Below are positions 14,179-20,090 of a stretch of DNA of 24,033 nt, one piece after another (the first letter of the stretch is position 1; every line of letters begins with the position of its first letter). This DNA comes from a virus. The notes under the pieces are model-generated. The model saw only the letters and a list, made by a program, of their open reading frames with translations, ran no database searches and was not told where the DNA came from. The stretch spans positions 1-24,033 of the IMG/VR virus record IMGVR_UViG_3300032753_000162, one strand, 5' to 3'. A program made the position numbers and the translations under genes.

Positions 14179-15224
14179 CTGGCAGCAAATGCAGTCCAGT
14201 CGGTTGTCATAATATGATTGTAGTTGTAATCTAATACCGGTTGTATAGTGTTGTACACTTCAAGTTGATCCATTGAACATAATTTCTTTACTTGTTCAAA
14301 TGCTTGTGTGTATCGTTCTACAGCATCCTCGATTAAGTCGTAACTTTCATCAATTACACAATCAAAAGTTTTAAAGCCTTGTGCTTTTAAATTATATAAG
14401 AACTTGTATCCAGTAAATGCAATAAACAATCTGCGGGCAATCATTGGTTTGGCTGTTTTTTCACTGTAGAAACTTAATGTATTATCGTGGTCAGTTTCTG
14501 CAACAATACTGTACGCTGTATCATTAAAAACACTCACAGGAATCACACGACTCAATCCAGTATGCACCCCATAATACTTTACTGGGCCGGCTGTACCGGG
14601 TTGTTGTTCACCTATAACTTCAACACCGGGTTCCCAGATAAAATAATCTTTTGCGTAAAACTCTTCATCGTTCCATTTACCACCGTAGGTTAGTATAAAC
14701 TTATCTTGCAGGCTGTTTGTTTGTACTGCATCATACACAAAATCCCTATGTGGCTTGGGACTGCCTAATAGGGCATCAAACATTTTAGGTTTACTAACAC
14801 CATACGTAATTTCTGCCAATTGCAATGGTAATTGCTTGTACAGTGACGTAGTTGTTTTGAACCAATCGCCCCAGAATATAAGACGATCATTCATTTCTGT
14901 GTTTACTTGCCCGGGTACAATCCAGTAGACGTTATCGTAGTGGCATTTATCCCATATCGTCCAGTGGAAATTATGTAACTCACTTTCAAAAGAAAAAACA
15001 AGATTACTAATATTACTAAGTTTGTTTATTTTATCTTCAAAGCCCTGGTATGCAGCGCAATTGATATCGTGGTCGCAATGCAGGCGGTGCATAGTAAATG
15101 CAATCTTTGTGTCAGCAGTGGTATCTCTGTATTCTTCAAAACTGTGCGATACAGTATAATCACCTAAATTTAATTTAGGCAACCATTCAAGGTCAATGAT
15201 TGTACTATCGCTGTATACCAACAT
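14142..15224 (-). CDS. glycosyltransferase-like protein (360 aa)
   Basis: The C-terminal part has AETDHDNTLSFYSEKTAKP, then a hydrophobic segment RRLFIAFTGYKFLYNLKAQG and KTFDCVIDESYD. An acidic patch, SEKxxKP and a hydrophobic 'seized-view' block ending in FDE-type residues recall the donor-binding half of GT10 (fucosyltransferase)-like and related phage proteins. The N-terminal part (TKIAFTMHRLHCDHDINC, YWIVPGQVN, KFILTYGGKW) is not recognised. There is no signal or membrane segment. The start overlaps the iscA stop (TAATG), so it ends the iron-sulphur operon, and its 3' end overlaps the opposing SGNH gene. The assignment to a glycosyltransferase is tentative. Confidence 0.5.
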   Translation of the reverse strand: MLVYSDSTIIDLEWLPKLNLGDYTVSHSFEEYRDTTADTKIAFTMHRLHCDHDINCAAYQGFEDKINKLSNISNLVFSFESELHNFHWTIWDKCHYDNVYWIVPGQVNTEMNDRLIFWGDWFKTTTSLYKQLPLQLAEITYGVSKPKMFDALLGSPKPHRDFVYDAVQTNSLQDKFILTYGGKWNDEEFYAKDYFIWEPGVEVIGEQQPGTAGPVKYYGVHTGLSRVIPVSVFNDTAYSIVAETDHDNTLSFYSEKTAKPMIARRLFIAFTGYKFLYNLKAQGFKTFDCVIDESYDLIEDAVERYTQAFEQVKKLCSMDQLEVYNTIQPVLDYNYNHIMTTDWTAFAASHIDRVINSAQA

Positions 15225-15544
15225 TATATTCTAAAACTTTCTCCGCAGCCACATCTATCCTTTTCGTTGGAATTGATAAATTCAAATCCTTCATTGAGTC
15301 CCTGTTGAACATAATCTATAGTAATGCCATCAACTATGGGTAGGCTTTTCTTATCCACAATAACGGTAGTATTATTATTCAACATAGATACATCGTCTGG
15401 CAGTACTGCATCTACATATTCTAACACATAAGCGAGCCCAGAGCAACCGGTTGTTTTAACTCCCACTCGAATACCTACGCCCGAGCCACGTTTGGTAATA
15501 TTAGCCGAAATTCTTTTAGCTGCAGATTCAGTTATTATTATCAA
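15224..15544 (-). CDS. iscA: A-type iron-sulphur carrier IscA (106 aa)
   Basis: The protein matches IscA from end to end: RVGVKTTGCSGLAYVLEY with C34, GLNEGFEF, and CGCGESF with C98 and C100, the three cysteines that bind Fe or the Fe-S cluster. Length (106) is that of bacterial IscA (107 in E. coli). IscA carries clusters from the scaffold IscU to target proteins. The start is a TTG at 15542-15544 that overlaps the stop of the 63-residue gene (TTGA); no ATG is available, so translation probably depends on coupling. It is followed by the glycosyltransferase-like gene with a TAATG overlap. Confidence 0.93.
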   Translation of the reverse strand: MIIITESAAKRISANITKRGSGVGIRVGVKTTGCSGLAYVLEYVDAVLPDDVSMLNNNTTVIVDKKSLPIVDGITIDYVQQGLNEGFEFINSNEKDRCGCGESFRI

Positions 15545-15732
15545 TGGCTTCGATTTTCGTTATCATACGATTCTAATACTGCTTTAAGCTCCGAGCATTG
15601 GTCGGAATGTTTACACGGTTCTGCTGGTCGTTTCCAAATATTATGAAAATCTCCAAGGCAGAAACCTTCGTATGGTGTATGTTCCAATGGGCACCACGAT
15701 TGAACTGCAATATCAACATTGATTTGTGTCAT
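15541..15732 (-). CDS. Cys/His-containing small protein between iscU and iscA (63 aa)
   Basis: I do not recognise this protein. It has four cysteines (C14, C25, C40, C46) and several histidines in short motifs (WCPLEHTPYEGFC and PCKHSDQC), which could bind zinc or an Fe-S cluster. AGGGG lies about seven bases before the ATG. It takes the place between the scaffold and carrier genes and is joined to both, so a role in the iron-sulphur module is plausible but unproven. It is not similar to IscX, HscB or ferredoxin by eye. Confidence 0.7.
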   Translation of the reverse strand: MTQINVDIAVQSWCPLEHTPYEGFCLGDFHNIWKRPAEPCKHSDQCSELKAVLESYDNENRSH

Positions 15733-15742
15733 AATTTATCCC

Positions 15743-16012
15743 CTAGTGTTTACTTCTGTAATCCGCTACAGCCGCTTTGATTGCATCTTCGGCCAAGATG
15801 CTACAGTGGATTTTAACAGGCGGGAGCGCCAACTCTTGTGCAATCTCAGAATTTTTAATTTCCATTGCGGAGTCGAGCGTTTTGCCTTTAACCCATTCCG
15901 TGACCAGACTCGAGCTGGCAATGGCAGATCCACATCCGTAAGTTTTAAATTTTGCATCTACAATAATCCCATCTACTACCTTTATTTGTAACCGCATAAC
16001 ATCTCCGGTCAT
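15743..16012 (-). CDS. iscU: IscU iron-sulphur scaffold, C-terminal portion (89 aa if separately started)
   Basis: From GDVMRLQIKV onward the protein is a near-perfect bacterial IscU: FKTYGCGSAIASSS, LPPVK (the HscA chaperone-binding motif) and KIHCSILAEDAIKAA. It holds the scaffold's second and third cluster cysteines, the His and the Asp after the missing first Cys. The first cysteine and about 37 N-terminal residues are in the upstream frame at 16009-16122. A separate start is possible at the ATG 16010-16012, which overlaps the upstream stop (ATGA) but has no Shine-Dalgarno; a TTG at 16016-16018 is a weaker option. Alternatively the two parts are joined by a ribosome hop (see 16004-16014). 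Confidence 0.85.
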   Translation of the reverse strand: MTGDVMRLQIKVVDGIIVDAKFKTYGCGSAIASSSLVTEWVKGKTLDSAMEIKNSEIAQELALPPVKIHCSILAEDAIKAAVADYRSKH

Positions 16013-16014
16013 CC
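16004..16014 (-). other. GGA-TGA-CC-GGA junction splitting iscU: candidate translational bypass site
   Basis: On the minus strand the codon GGA (Gly37) at 16012-16014 is followed at once by the stop TGA (16009-16011), two bases CC, and a second GGA at 16004-16006. Downstream of the second GGA the frame continues as canonical IscU. Moving from the first to the second GGA skips eight bases and gives APACGDVM with no extra or missing residue. Matched take-off and landing codons with a stop between them are the signature of T4 gene 60 bypassing, though that gap is 50 bases. The same bases also form an ATGA stop-start overlap, and could be a plain insertion. Confidence 0.5.
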
Positions 16015-16122
16015 GCAAGCTGGGGCACCAACTACACCGGTCCCAACTTGCGCTGTCTCCTCTAATTTCCCAACATTTCTGGGATTTTCATAATGGTCAA
16101 TGACCTTTGCACTATAGGACAT
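16009..16122 (-). CDS. iscU: IscU iron-sulphur scaffold, N-terminal portion (37 aa to a TGA stop)
   Basis: The ATG at 16120-16122 follows AGGAGA at five bases, a strong ribosome binding site. The sequence MSYSAKVIDHYENPRNVG, then VGTGVVGAPACG, is the classical IscU N-terminus and contains the first cluster cysteine, C36. It stops at a TGA directly after Gly37. Alone it cannot bind a cluster. Joined to the downstream part it gives a 123-residue IscU, close to the 128 of E. coli. IscU is the scaffold on which the cysteine desulfurase builds 2Fe-2S clusters; no desulfurase gene is in the window, so host IscS would be the partner. Confidence 0.85.
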   Translation of the reverse strand: MSYSAKVIDHYENPRNVGKLEETAQVGTGVVGAPACG

Positions 16123-16236
16123 ATTTGTCTCCTAATATAGATTTTACTACATCAGTGGGTTGATAGCTATCCCACTTCTTACGATTTTCTTCACCTTTAA
16201 TAAATTGTATATTATTTCTTTGTCTGAATATGCCAT
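16112..16236 (-). pseudogene. small gene with an apparent one-base frameshift just upstream of iscU
   Basis: The ATG at 16234-16236 has AAAGG five bases upstream and begins two bases after the previous stop. It reads MAYSDKEIIYN and then drifts into an unlikely sequence ending after 29 residues. In the next frame, from about 16205, the sequence is protein-like: FIKGEENRKKWDSYQP, then TDVVKSILGDKYVL, ending at a TAG at 16112-16114 that overlaps the iscU start. Adding one T to the TTT run (complement of 16202-16204) would join them into a 41-residue protein. It may be a mutation, a sequencing error, or simply a 29-residue peptide. Function unknown. Confidence 0.45.
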
Positions 16237-16238
16237 AG

Positions 16239-16550
16239 TTACCTTTTACACATTGAATCTGTTGGACTACAAGTTTTGTTGTTATCTGTGGTAGGGTTAT
16301 TAGAATTTGTTGGGTTGGTTGTTGTGGGCACGGGTGCAGCAGGCTTGGGTGCTACCGCCGTCGGTGGTGCAGATTTAGGAGCCAGTATTGGGGTCGGTAA
16401 CGGCTTAGGTGCCTGTGGTGGCGCACTAAGTGGTCGAGGTTGCGGCGCAGTTGCAGGAGGTTTTTTAACGCTGTCTATCAACTGTTGTAAACCGGCTGCC
16501 ATTCCGGTGCCAGCAATCAGCATCATAAGCATAAAAGAAATGCGTCTCAT
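16239..16550 (-). CDS. secreted proline-rich protein (103 aa)
   Basis: A signal peptide (MRRISFMLMMLIAGTGMAAG) is followed by a helix LQQLIDSVKK and then about 65 residues dominated by Pro, Ala, Thr and Asn, ending TCSPTDSMCKR with two cysteines. It should be periplasmic and mostly unstructured, spanning some distance. No lipobox is seen, so it is not an Rz1-type outer spanin. The start overlaps the end of the upstream secreted protein gene by ATGA. Role unknown; a periplasmic tether or envelope modifier is possible. Confidence 0.75.
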   Translation of the reverse strand: MRRISFMLMMLIAGTGMAAGLQQLIDSVKKPPATAPQPRPLSAPPQAPKPLPTPILAPKSAPPTAVAPKPAAPVPTTTNPTNSNNPTTDNNKTCSPTDSMCKR

Positions 16551-16852
16551 TGGTTAGGAACCAATACAGTTTTGTAACAATTACAATTGGCATCTAATAT
16601 TGCTTCCCAGTGGTAGCCAGCTGGCTGTGGATATGCCGGTGGTGCTGGCATAGGTTGTTGAATATATACCGGAGTCTGTTGAATAATAACCGGAGGACGA
16701 GTTGCTTCATATACAATAGCACCACCAATTAGTGCAGGAACTGCCCAGCCGTATCCGGGGTGGTAGTAGTAGGCTCCGCCGCCGTGGCGCCGCCGGTCGG
16801 CATGCGCTAAGGAACAGATACTTAATAATAAAACAAGTATAATTTTTTTCAT
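16547..16852 (-). CDS. secreted Gly/Tyr/Pro-rich protein (101 aa)
   Basis: The signal peptide is MKKIILVLLLSICSLAHA. Then come RRRHGGGAYYYHPGYGW, a hydrophobic Gly-rich stretch (AVPALIGGAIVYEA), repeats rich in Ile, Gln, Pro and Tyr (VIIQQTPVYIQQPMPAPP) and a conserved-looking end (YHWEAILDANCNCYKTVLV) with a CNC motif. Proteins with this design occur in the envelopes of proteobacteria, so the gene may come from the host. A late-type AATAAATA motif and an AAGGAGA ribosome binding site lie upstream. It leads the operon that continues through iscU and iscA. Confidence 0.75.
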   Translation of the reverse strand: MKKIILVLLLSICSLAHADRRRHGGGAYYYHPGYGWAVPALIGGAIVYEATRPPVIIQQTPVYIQQPMPAPPAYPQPAGYHWEAILDANCNCYKTVLVPNQ

Positions 16853-16879
16853 TACGATTCTCCTTATACCATTATAAGG

Positions 16880-16887
16880 TATTTATT
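16880..16887 (-). promoter_or_regulatory. late promoter motif AATAAATA for the secreted-protein/isc operon
   Basis: AATAAATA on the minus strand sits 28 bases before the ATG at 16852; the leader holds AAGGAGA. It is the only promoter candidate I see above the iscU-iscA genes, so the module would be expressed late. Confidence 0.55.
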
Positions 16888-16910
16888 TTAAAAAGTCAAT
16901 TGGTTTTTGG

Positions 16911-17336
16911 TTAAGCGCCGGCAGCTCGTTTAGCCATTGAGCTAACTACTTTAGCTGGGTCGCCTGGAGCCGCATCTTGTGCGCCTAGTGGATCAGAATC
17001 ATCAACGGTATTTTCTGGTAAGGCCAAATAGATATACTTGGCTCCAGTTTTTTCATCGTCTTTGATATCTTTAATTAGACTTTTTACAGTTTCGTTGTGC
17101 TCATTTGCAGCTTCAAGAGCAGCAAAATTGAACGCTTCATTGCCTGGGATGGCACGAACACGTTCAATAACTGTATCAACAGCAACACGTGGTGTTACTG
17201 CATTGCTTTGTTGCGCTTCGTGACGTAACCATTCTAGAGTAGTAAGTAAAGCAGAATCTCCACGAGTCTCTGCTTCATCTTCAATTGCGCTACCTGGAAC
17301 TGTGGTATCTTCTAGAATGATTTCGTTTATACGCAT
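16911..17336 (-). CDS. probable internal head protein with capsid-targeting N-terminus (141 aa)
   Basis: The N-terminus MRINEIILEDTT resembles the T4 capsid-targeting sequence, in which a short amphipathic peptide ends in I/L-x-E and is cut by the prohead protease; ILE at residues 7-9 would be the cut site. The rest is acidic and helical, with AIPGNEAFNFAALEAANEHN and an Ala/Pro/Gly-rich end. It has no enzyme motif. It starts one base after the stop of the 237-residue gene, so both are made together. A prohead core or internal protein is the best guess. Confidence 0.6.
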   Translation of the reverse strand: MRINEIILEDTTVPGSAIEDEAETRGDSALLTTLEWLRHEAQQSNAVTPRVAVDTVIERVRAIPGNEAFNFAALEAANEHNETVKSLIKDIKDDEKTGAKYIYLALPENTVDDSDPLGAQDAAPGDPAKVVSSMAKRAAGA

Positions 17337-17337
17337 A

Positions 17338-18051
17338 TTAACGACGCTCGCGGCCTAATTCTTCTTCGCCACCGGCAGCAGCATCAGTAGCGCCAAATTC
17401 GTCGCCATCGAAGTCTGATTCAGGAGGAGCGCCTAAGTCGCCTTCTGGAGCACCACCTAAGTCTGCACCGAGTTCTTCACCACCAAAGCCGCCTTCGTCA
17501 CCGCCTAAATTCATATCACCGGCTGGAGCTTCTTCGCCTGCCAATTGACGTACTGCTGTATCGCTTGATTCACGACCAGACTGTAGTGCTTGATATAAAC
17601 TAGTCAATACCGGAGCAATAGCACTTTTAAATGCTTCTGCTTCTGTTGCACCAATTTGATCACGGATTGTGTCAACAAGTGCAGGGATTTGTTCGTTTTG
17701 TACTTTAGATACTTTTTCTAACATGTCTTGTAGACTGTCAACAATATCTTTAGCGGCTAGAACTGCTTCGCTCTTGCCCATTGCGCTTTCAAATAAACCT
17801 TGTTCGCTTGACATCCAACGATCTAGGCCTTCTTTTACTAACATTAATTCCATGTACTTACTATTCTTTTCAGCTGTATGCGAGCCAAAAGATTTCTTAA
17901 TAGCAGTAATGTTTTCAGCAAGTGCTTGGCTTAAACGTTCGGCTTTAGCATAAGTTAAGTTATCATAGTCGACTGTGAAGCCAAAGCGACTTTCCATAAC
18001 TTTATTAATTTTTTGCGGTGTTACCGCGGTGTGCATTTCAGAGAGTCTCAT
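17338..18051 (-). CDS. probable prohead core/internal head protein with acidic tail (237 aa)
   Basis: The N-terminus MRLSEMHTAVTPQKINKVME is followed by SRFGFTVDYDNLTYAKAERL and a long helical, coiled-coil-prone body. The last 60 residues are extremely acidic and Gly-rich (GGDEGGFGGEELGADLGG). Helical body plus acidic tail is usual for scaffolding or core proteins of T4-type heads, and the pattern 'MRL..., SRFG..., LT...' recalls prohead core proteins of cyanophages; this is recollection, not a search. A CATAAATA late motif lies 28 bases upstream with AGGAAT as ribosome binding site. Confidence 0.6.
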   Translation of the reverse strand: MRLSEMHTAVTPQKINKVMESRFGFTVDYDNLTYAKAERLSQALAENITAIKKSFGSHTAEKNSKYMELMLVKEGLDRWMSSEQGLFESAMGKSEAVLAAKDIVDSLQDMLEKVSKVQNEQIPALVDTIRDQIGATEAEAFKSAIAPVLTSLYQALQSGRESSDTAVRQLAGEEAPAGDMNLGGDEGGFGGEELGADLGGAPEGDLGAPPESDFDGDEFGATDAAAGGEEELGRERR

Positions 18052-18078
18052 TTGTTTATATTCCTAAACTTTATGTAG

Positions 18079-18086
18079 TATTTATG
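18079..18086 (-). promoter_or_regulatory. late promoter motif CATAAATA for the 237/141-residue head-protein pair
   Basis: CATAAATA on the minus strand is 28 bases before the ATG at 18051, directly after the stop of the 178-residue gene. The short leader contains TTTAGGAAT. Position and spacing match T4-type late promoters. Confidence 0.65.
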
Positions 18087-18087
18087 T

Positions 18088-18624
18088 CTAATCCCAGACT
18101 TTGGCTAACTTTGCATATAGGTGTATTTGCGATACTTTGTTCCTAGCAATCGTTAACTTAGTCTCGGCCATTTCCAACCTGGCCACTCGCGAATCTACAA
18201 GCAAATAGTCCTTATTTTTACGTGCCGCTTCAATTATGTGTCGTAAAGATAACATATCTGTATAGTTTTTATTTATTTCTCTATCAAGGATGATGATTTC
18301 ATCTGCTGAATGATATCGACGCTTAATAGTATATACAGTATACAACATAGCACTAATTTTGTTCTCAAATATGTGAACTAATTCGTGGTTATGATTGTAT
18401 ACTTCGCAGGTTTTATTAGGATGTGTAATTAATCTATATTGCCCAATTTTATAGCCGTTGTTGACTGGAATACATAGTGGGCTTGTTTGAGCCTGTTGGA
18501 TTTTACCTAACTCACGTGTGGTCCACTGTTTAATGTAGTCTGTTGCGGCGTTAGATACTGCTCGGATTTCGTGCTTCGCTGGGTTAGCGTATTTTTTTCG
18601 TGTATGTGATTTGACCATTGTCAT
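18088..18624 (-). CDS. hypothetical basic protein (178 aa)
   Basis: The N-terminus MTMVKSHTRKKYANPAKHE is strongly basic. A central beta-rich part (YKIGQYRLITHPNKTCEVYN and HELVHIFENKISAML) is followed by helices with LDREINKNYTDM and RVARLEMAETKLTIARNKV. No family is recognised. Its first 41 bases overlap the end of the 69-residue gene, a long overlap for this genome. A second ATG at 18616-18618 would shorten it by two residues. No Shine-Dalgarno is evident. Confidence 0.75.
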   Translation of the reverse strand: MTMVKSHTRKKYANPAKHEIRAVSNAATDYIKQWTTRELGKIQQAQTSPLCIPVNNGYKIGQYRLITHPNKTCEVYNHNHELVHIFENKISAMLYTVYTIKRRYHSADEIIILDREINKNYTDMLSLRHIIEAARKNKDYLLVDSRVARLEMAETKLTIARNKVSQIHLYAKLAKVWD

Positions 18625-18793
18625 TTCGACGTAACAGGATGTCCTGCGTCGTTAATTGATTTGCAATTACTTGCTCTCGTTCATCGAGTTTATTCTTTGT
18701 AATACTAGGTTCATGTTGAAAACGTCCTAGTAGATCGGCTTGTTCGTTTGTTATTGCAACTTGTATGTTGCTGAGTAATTCTACTATTTTCAT
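18584..18793 (-). CDS. hypothetical small protein (69 aa)
   Basis: Unknown helical protein beginning MKIVELLSNIQVAITNEQAD and ending in a basic tail (TYTKKIR). The start overlaps the stop of the membrane-anchored protein gene by ATGA, and its 3' end overlaps the 178-residue gene by 41 bases. Sequence through the overlap is readable in both frames. No motif or membrane segment is visible. Confidence 0.65.
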   Translation of the reverse strand: MKIVELLSNIQVAITNEQADLLGRFQHEPSITKNKLDEREQVIANQLTTQDILLRRNDNGQITYTKKIR

Positions 18794-19050
18794 TTTAAAA
18801 GGTGTAATACTACACCAATAAGTCCTGTCATTAATGCTACAAGTACCGCAGTACCAATGGTAATTAATGTTTTATTGCTTTCACCGCCTACTTTACCTAG
18901 GCTGTCTTTGATGTCAATAATATGACCTTCTAAGCTGTCCATCCGTTTATCTAAATTTTCCAGTTTAAATTCCAAGTTAGAGTATCGTTCGGCACAGAGT
19001 TCTACGTGCGCTTCCAGGCTCTTTTTTTCAATATCGGTTGTTGTGGACAT
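18790..19050 (-). CDS. coiled-coil protein with C-terminal membrane anchor (86 aa)
   Basis: A heptad-patterned region (SNLEFKLENLDKRMDSLEGH then IIDIKDSLGKV) leads to one C-terminal transmembrane helix (TLITIGTAVLVALMTGLIGV) and a short VLHLLK end. This resembles XhlA-type and similar phage membrane proteins associated with lysis, so a holin-associated or other membrane role is plausible. The ATG at 19048-19050 is preferred to one six codons upstream because AGGAT lies just before it. A CTAAATA late motif is about 95 bases upstream. Confidence 0.65.
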   Translation of the reverse strand: MSTTTDIEKKSLEAHVELCAERYSNLEFKLENLDKRMDSLEGHIIDIKDSLGKVGGESNKTLITIGTAVLVALMTGLIGVVLHLLK

Positions 19051-19141
19051 TATCCTATTCGCTTTCATTTAGCGATGCATTTGTTAATTGAGCCTGTTTG
19101 TGCCTTAATAATGAGCCATAATGGTGCCTAAGCATCTATAC

Positions 19142-19148
19142 TATTTAG
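19142..19148 (-). promoter_or_regulatory. late promoter motif CTAAATA above the coiled-coil membrane protein
   Basis: CTAAATA overlaps the stop codon of the upstream gene and lies about 92 bases before the ATG at 19050. The 19051-19144 gap holds no other feature I can see. Confidence 0.45.
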
Positions 19149-19573
19149 CTAGGAATGATTTGTTTAAAGTATATGTTTTTGATTGTGCCATATGGATAAA
19201 AGATAGGTAGCATAAAACGTGCTGTTTCATTTAATCCTGTAATAATAGGCACTTGCTCAAAGTCTTGCATCAGCCCGCCCAGGGGTTTATCGGACATATC
19301 ATATATACCCGACACTTCAACAGCCCATTGCCACATCCAAATTTTTTGTTGTCCAGTGTAAAAGTCGCCAAACTCTAAATTACTCAATTCAAGTTCGGCA
19401 GTTATAGGTTCATGTATGTGCTGTGGCTGTGTTCGTAACCCGATACATTGTAATACTGTTTCCCAATTACGTTGTTGGTTACGGTCTGTACTGTTGTTGT
19501 CCCCGCGAGTCATACCAGTGGCTGTAATATCTATTAGACTGTACCCCTGGAAGAAATATAAGTTGCTGGACAT
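19145..19573 (-). CDS. conserved-looking hypothetical protein, probably virion-related (142 aa)
   Basis: The product starts MSSNLYFFQGYSLIDITATG and contains RNQQRNWETVLQCIGLRTQP, LELSNLEFGDFYTGQQKIWM and WQWAVEVSGIYD. It looks like a compact beta-rich protein; similar proteins occur in T4-type marine phages by my recollection, without known function. The ATG at 19571-19573 is preferred over one two codons upstream because the latter overlaps the CTAAATA motif; from that motif the usual start of transcription would be at this ATG (leaderless), and no Shine-Dalgarno is present. A terminator separates it from the upstream 133-residue gene. Confidence 0.7.
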   Translation of the reverse strand: MSSNLYFFQGYSLIDITATGMTRGDNNSTDRNQQRNWETVLQCIGLRTQPQHIHEPITAELELSNLEFGDFYTGQQKIWMWQWAVEVSGIYDMSDKPLGGLMQDFEQVPIITGLNETARFMLPIFYPYGTIKNIYFKQIIPS

Positions 19574-19578
19574 AAACA

Positions 19579-19585
19579 TATTTAG
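19579..19585 (-). promoter_or_regulatory. late promoter motif CTAAATA, five bases before the ATG at 19573
   Basis: CTAAATA, five bases, ATG: the same spacing as at 8236 and 13441, predicting a leaderless late mRNA. It lies just downstream of a strong terminator, as expected for a new transcription unit. Confidence 0.55.
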
Positions 19586-19592
19586 TGGCCAT

Positions 19593-19617
19593 AAAAAAAC
19601 GCACTATAAAGTGCGTT
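19593..19617 (-). terminator. rho-independent terminator after the 133-residue virion-type gene
   Basis: AACGCAC (19598-19604) pairs with GTGCGTT (19611-19617) around a six-base loop. On the minus strand the stem is followed by a run of seven T (complement of 19593-19599), the classical form. It ends transcription from the 20083 promoter. On the plus strand the T-run is short (CTTTTG), so it mainly works on the minus strand. Confidence 0.85.
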
Positions 19618-19640
19618 CTTTTGTTAGTTTAAAAAAGCTA

Positions 19641-20042
19641 TTAAGCTAATTTGAAACCTGTTGTACTTGTAACAGTAACAGCGTTAGCCCATACGTTACC
19701 TGTACCTAATGTTGCACTAGCGTTAGCCAATGTAGCAATAGCTGTAGTATGAGTTGTATCTGAACCGCCTGTAGATTCAACTAAAACGCTTAAACGATCT
19801 GTATCAACTTGATACATAACGATTGTTGAATCAATCGCTAGTTCGCGTAAAATTGCTTCTACTGGACCACCAGTAGCTAAGTCTGTTGAAGCAAAAACTT
19901 GACTCTTGCCTAAAACAATTTTAATTGCTGTTGGGTTTTTTGTTAAACCTGTAGCGATTAATGAACCTAGTGTACCTGTGTAACTTGCGTCAACGTTGTT
20001 AACGCCATTTGCATCACCTGCATAACGTGTTTGGATTGCCAT
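19641..20042 (-). CDS. probable abundant virion protein (133 aa)
   Basis: The protein starts MAIQTRYAGDANGVNN and is rich in Thr, Ala, Gly and Val with few charges; it has LVESTGGSDTTHTTAIATL and ends VTSTTGFKLA. It has no signal peptide or enzyme motif. The gene stands alone between a perfect TATAAATA late promoter with an AAGGAGA ribosome binding site and a strong terminator, an arrangement suited to a highly expressed structural protein such as a head decoration or tail component. I cannot name the family with certainty. Confidence 0.7.
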   Translation of the reverse strand: MAIQTRYAGDANGVNNVDASYTGTLGSLIATGLTKNPTAIKIVLGKSQVFASTDLATGGPVEAILRELAIDSTIVMYQVDTDRLSVLVESTGGSDTTHTTAIATLANASATLGTGNVWANAVTVTSTTGFKLA

Positions 20043-20082
20043 TTTTAAATCTCCTTAATATATGTGCATCTCTGCATACATT

Positions 20083-20090
20083 TATTTATA
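20083..20090 (-). promoter_or_regulatory. T4-type late promoter TATAAATA for the 133-residue virion-type gene
   Basis: TATAAATA matches the T4 late consensus in all eight bases and lies 41 bases before the ATG at 20042. AAGGAGA precedes the start codon. The rest of the 20043-20121 gap holds an A/T-rich run (20098-20106) without a convincing hairpin. Confidence 0.75.

Noticed and set aside
16276-16557. 93-residue Gly/Val-rich plus-strand frame
   Set aside because: It is the complement of the Pro-rich secreted protein gene; the repetitive codons create an open antisense frame.
16239-16852. The two overlapping secreted proteins as an Rz/Rz1 spanin pair
   Set aside because: Neither has a lipobox, and the first lacks the transmembrane plus coiled-coil layout of an inner spanin; overlap alone is not enough.
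18268-18285. AAATAAATA motif as a late promoter inside the 178-residue gene
   Set aside because: It is an A/T-rich coding stretch with no gene start at a sensible distance downstream.
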